Below are positions 4,529-5,175 of a stretch of DNA of 5,175 nt, piece after piece. The stretch's first letter is position 1. Every line of letters starts with the position of its first letter. Below the pieces are notes generated by a model that worked only from the letters and a program-made list of their open reading frames with translations, was not told the origin of the DNA and searched no databases. Where the stretch lies: contig JAFRAF010000219.1 of the NCBI GenBank assembly GCA_017405545.1, forward strand, positions 1 through 5,175. The letters are read 5' to 3'. A program made the translations under genes and the position numbers. Source of the DNA: Oscillospiraceae bacterium (GTDB lineage: Bacteria; Bacillota; Clostridia; Oscillospirales; Oscillospiraceae).

Positions 4529-5175
4529 TCATTTTTCAGCGTTGCTCCATCTTTTGCTTCTGAGGGAGCCGATATAGGCCGGGACTTCCAGTAAGCCGGC
4601 CATATGGATTGCAAGCGCGGCGCTCTCGTCGCTGTCGACCTGGTTGATGAATACGGCGTCGCAGAGCTTTTCCGCGTTTATCACTGTCGCGGCGGTCTCC
4701 GGGCCTATCAAAGCGTCGGCGGCTGTCCCCGCCAGAAAAGCATAGCGCTCATAGCGATGTGCTGCCTCGTCTATCCTCCTGCCGAAAGCGGAGGCACCGA
4801 AGACCTGTATGGTTTTTGTATTGCCCTCCGGTATGACCGGTTCGTATTCCAAATGGGCCTTTGCCGGCAGATGCTTGGAGCCGTCGGCCTCCACCAGGAT
4901 GTAGTCGGCCAGTCCGGCCAGCTCTGCCAGAGGTATGCTCGGGGCGGCCAGCTTGCCCTTCTCCGCGGGGACGCCCGCGCATATGCAGCCCTCCCTATCC
5001 AGCAGTCCGGCCAGTTCATCTGTGGAGTTGCCGTGGTACAGGGCTATTCCCTCGCTTGGGAAGATGCGGGTGGTGGTGCATATGATGCGTCTGTGACCCT
5101 TCAGCTCTTCCGCGAGAGTGCTTATCAGCGTGGTTTTGCCTCCGCTGCCTATGATCGAGTTTATCCCGGAACGTA
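4529..5175 (-). CDS. yqeC: YqeC-family putative selenium-dependent hydroxylase accessory protein (5' end missing)
   Basis: P-loop nucleotide-binding accessory protein that marks selenium-dependent molybdenum hydroxylase systems together with YqeB; its exact reaction is unknown. The frame is open to the right edge and gives 214 residues, so probably only a dozen or so N-terminal residues plus the start are outside. Visible motifs, counted from the first complete codon, are the Walker A loop IIGSGGKTTL (about 7-16), CTTTRIFPSEG (about 32-42), VEADGSKHLPAKAHLEYEPV (about 92-111, the family signature around EADGS) and FINQVDSDE (about 177-185), which resembles the NQxD base-recognition motif. The protein ends with a short basic tail after YIGSL. 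It is followed by 459 bases before yqeB rather than lying tightly next to it. No frameshift is seen. Confidence 0.9.
   Translation of the reverse strand, partial: RSGINSIIGSGGKTTLISTLAEELKGHRRIICTTTRIFPSEGIALYHGNSTDELAGLLDREGCICAGVPAEKGKLAAPSIPLAELAGLADYILVEADGSKHLPAKAHLEYEPVIPEGNTKTIQVFGASAFGRRIDEAAHRYERYAFLAGTAADALIGPETAATVINAEKLCDAVFINQVDSDESAALAIHMAGLLEVPAYIGSLRSKRWSNAEK

Noticed and set aside
1..5175. CRISPR array, insertion sequence or phage attachment site
   Set aside because: No regularly spaced direct repeats, transposase fragments or terminal inverted repeats with target duplications were seen.

Overview
The window looks like part of a selenium-dependent molybdenum hydroxylase (SDMH) locus from an obligate or facultative anaerobe. 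It is probably a Clostridia-type Firmicute, although Synergistetes or a related group cannot be excluded from this much sequence. The coding regions are GC-rich, use ATA and AGG codons freely, and carry strong GGAGG-type ribosome binding sites. The gaps between genes are very AT-rich. All genes but one lie on the minus strand.

Layout. Positions 1-1828 (minus) hold a three-gene molybdenum hydroxylase operon of the xanthine dehydrogenase type. In transcription order these are the FAD subunit, the [2Fe-2S] subunit and the N-terminal 156 residues of the molybdopterin subunit, which runs off the left edge. A regulatory gap (1829-2207) separates this operon from a divergent plus-strand gene (2208-2576) for a small ModE-type winged-helix regulator. 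That gene overlaps the 3' end of a convergent MocA-type nucleotidyltransferase gene (2531-3106, minus) tail to tail. Next come a promoter region and a strong hairpin terminator, then yqeB (3260-4069, minus), an AT-rich gap of about 460 bp, and yqeC (4529 to the right edge, minus, lacking only its extreme N-terminus).

How the genes work together. The hydroxylase subunits form an electron chain from Mo-cofactor through two [2Fe-2S] clusters to FAD. MocA-type enzymes convert molybdopterin cofactor to its cytosine dinucleotide form, which many bacterial members of this family use. YqeB and YqeC are the marker proteins of SDMH systems, in which selenium is thought to be a labile, non-selenocysteine ligand of the Mo centre. 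The enzyme encoded here is therefore likely a selenium-containing purine or xanthine hydroxylase.

The most interesting unlisted signal is a 34-bp palindromic element with four GAATAT half-sites. It occurs twice in nearly the same form: just downstream of the predicted start site of the regulator gene (2127-2160), and in the yqeC-yqeB gap (4428-4461). It is a good candidate for the operator of the small ModE-like protein, which lacks any molybdate-binding domain. The function of this pair is inference; the repeat itself is directly visible.
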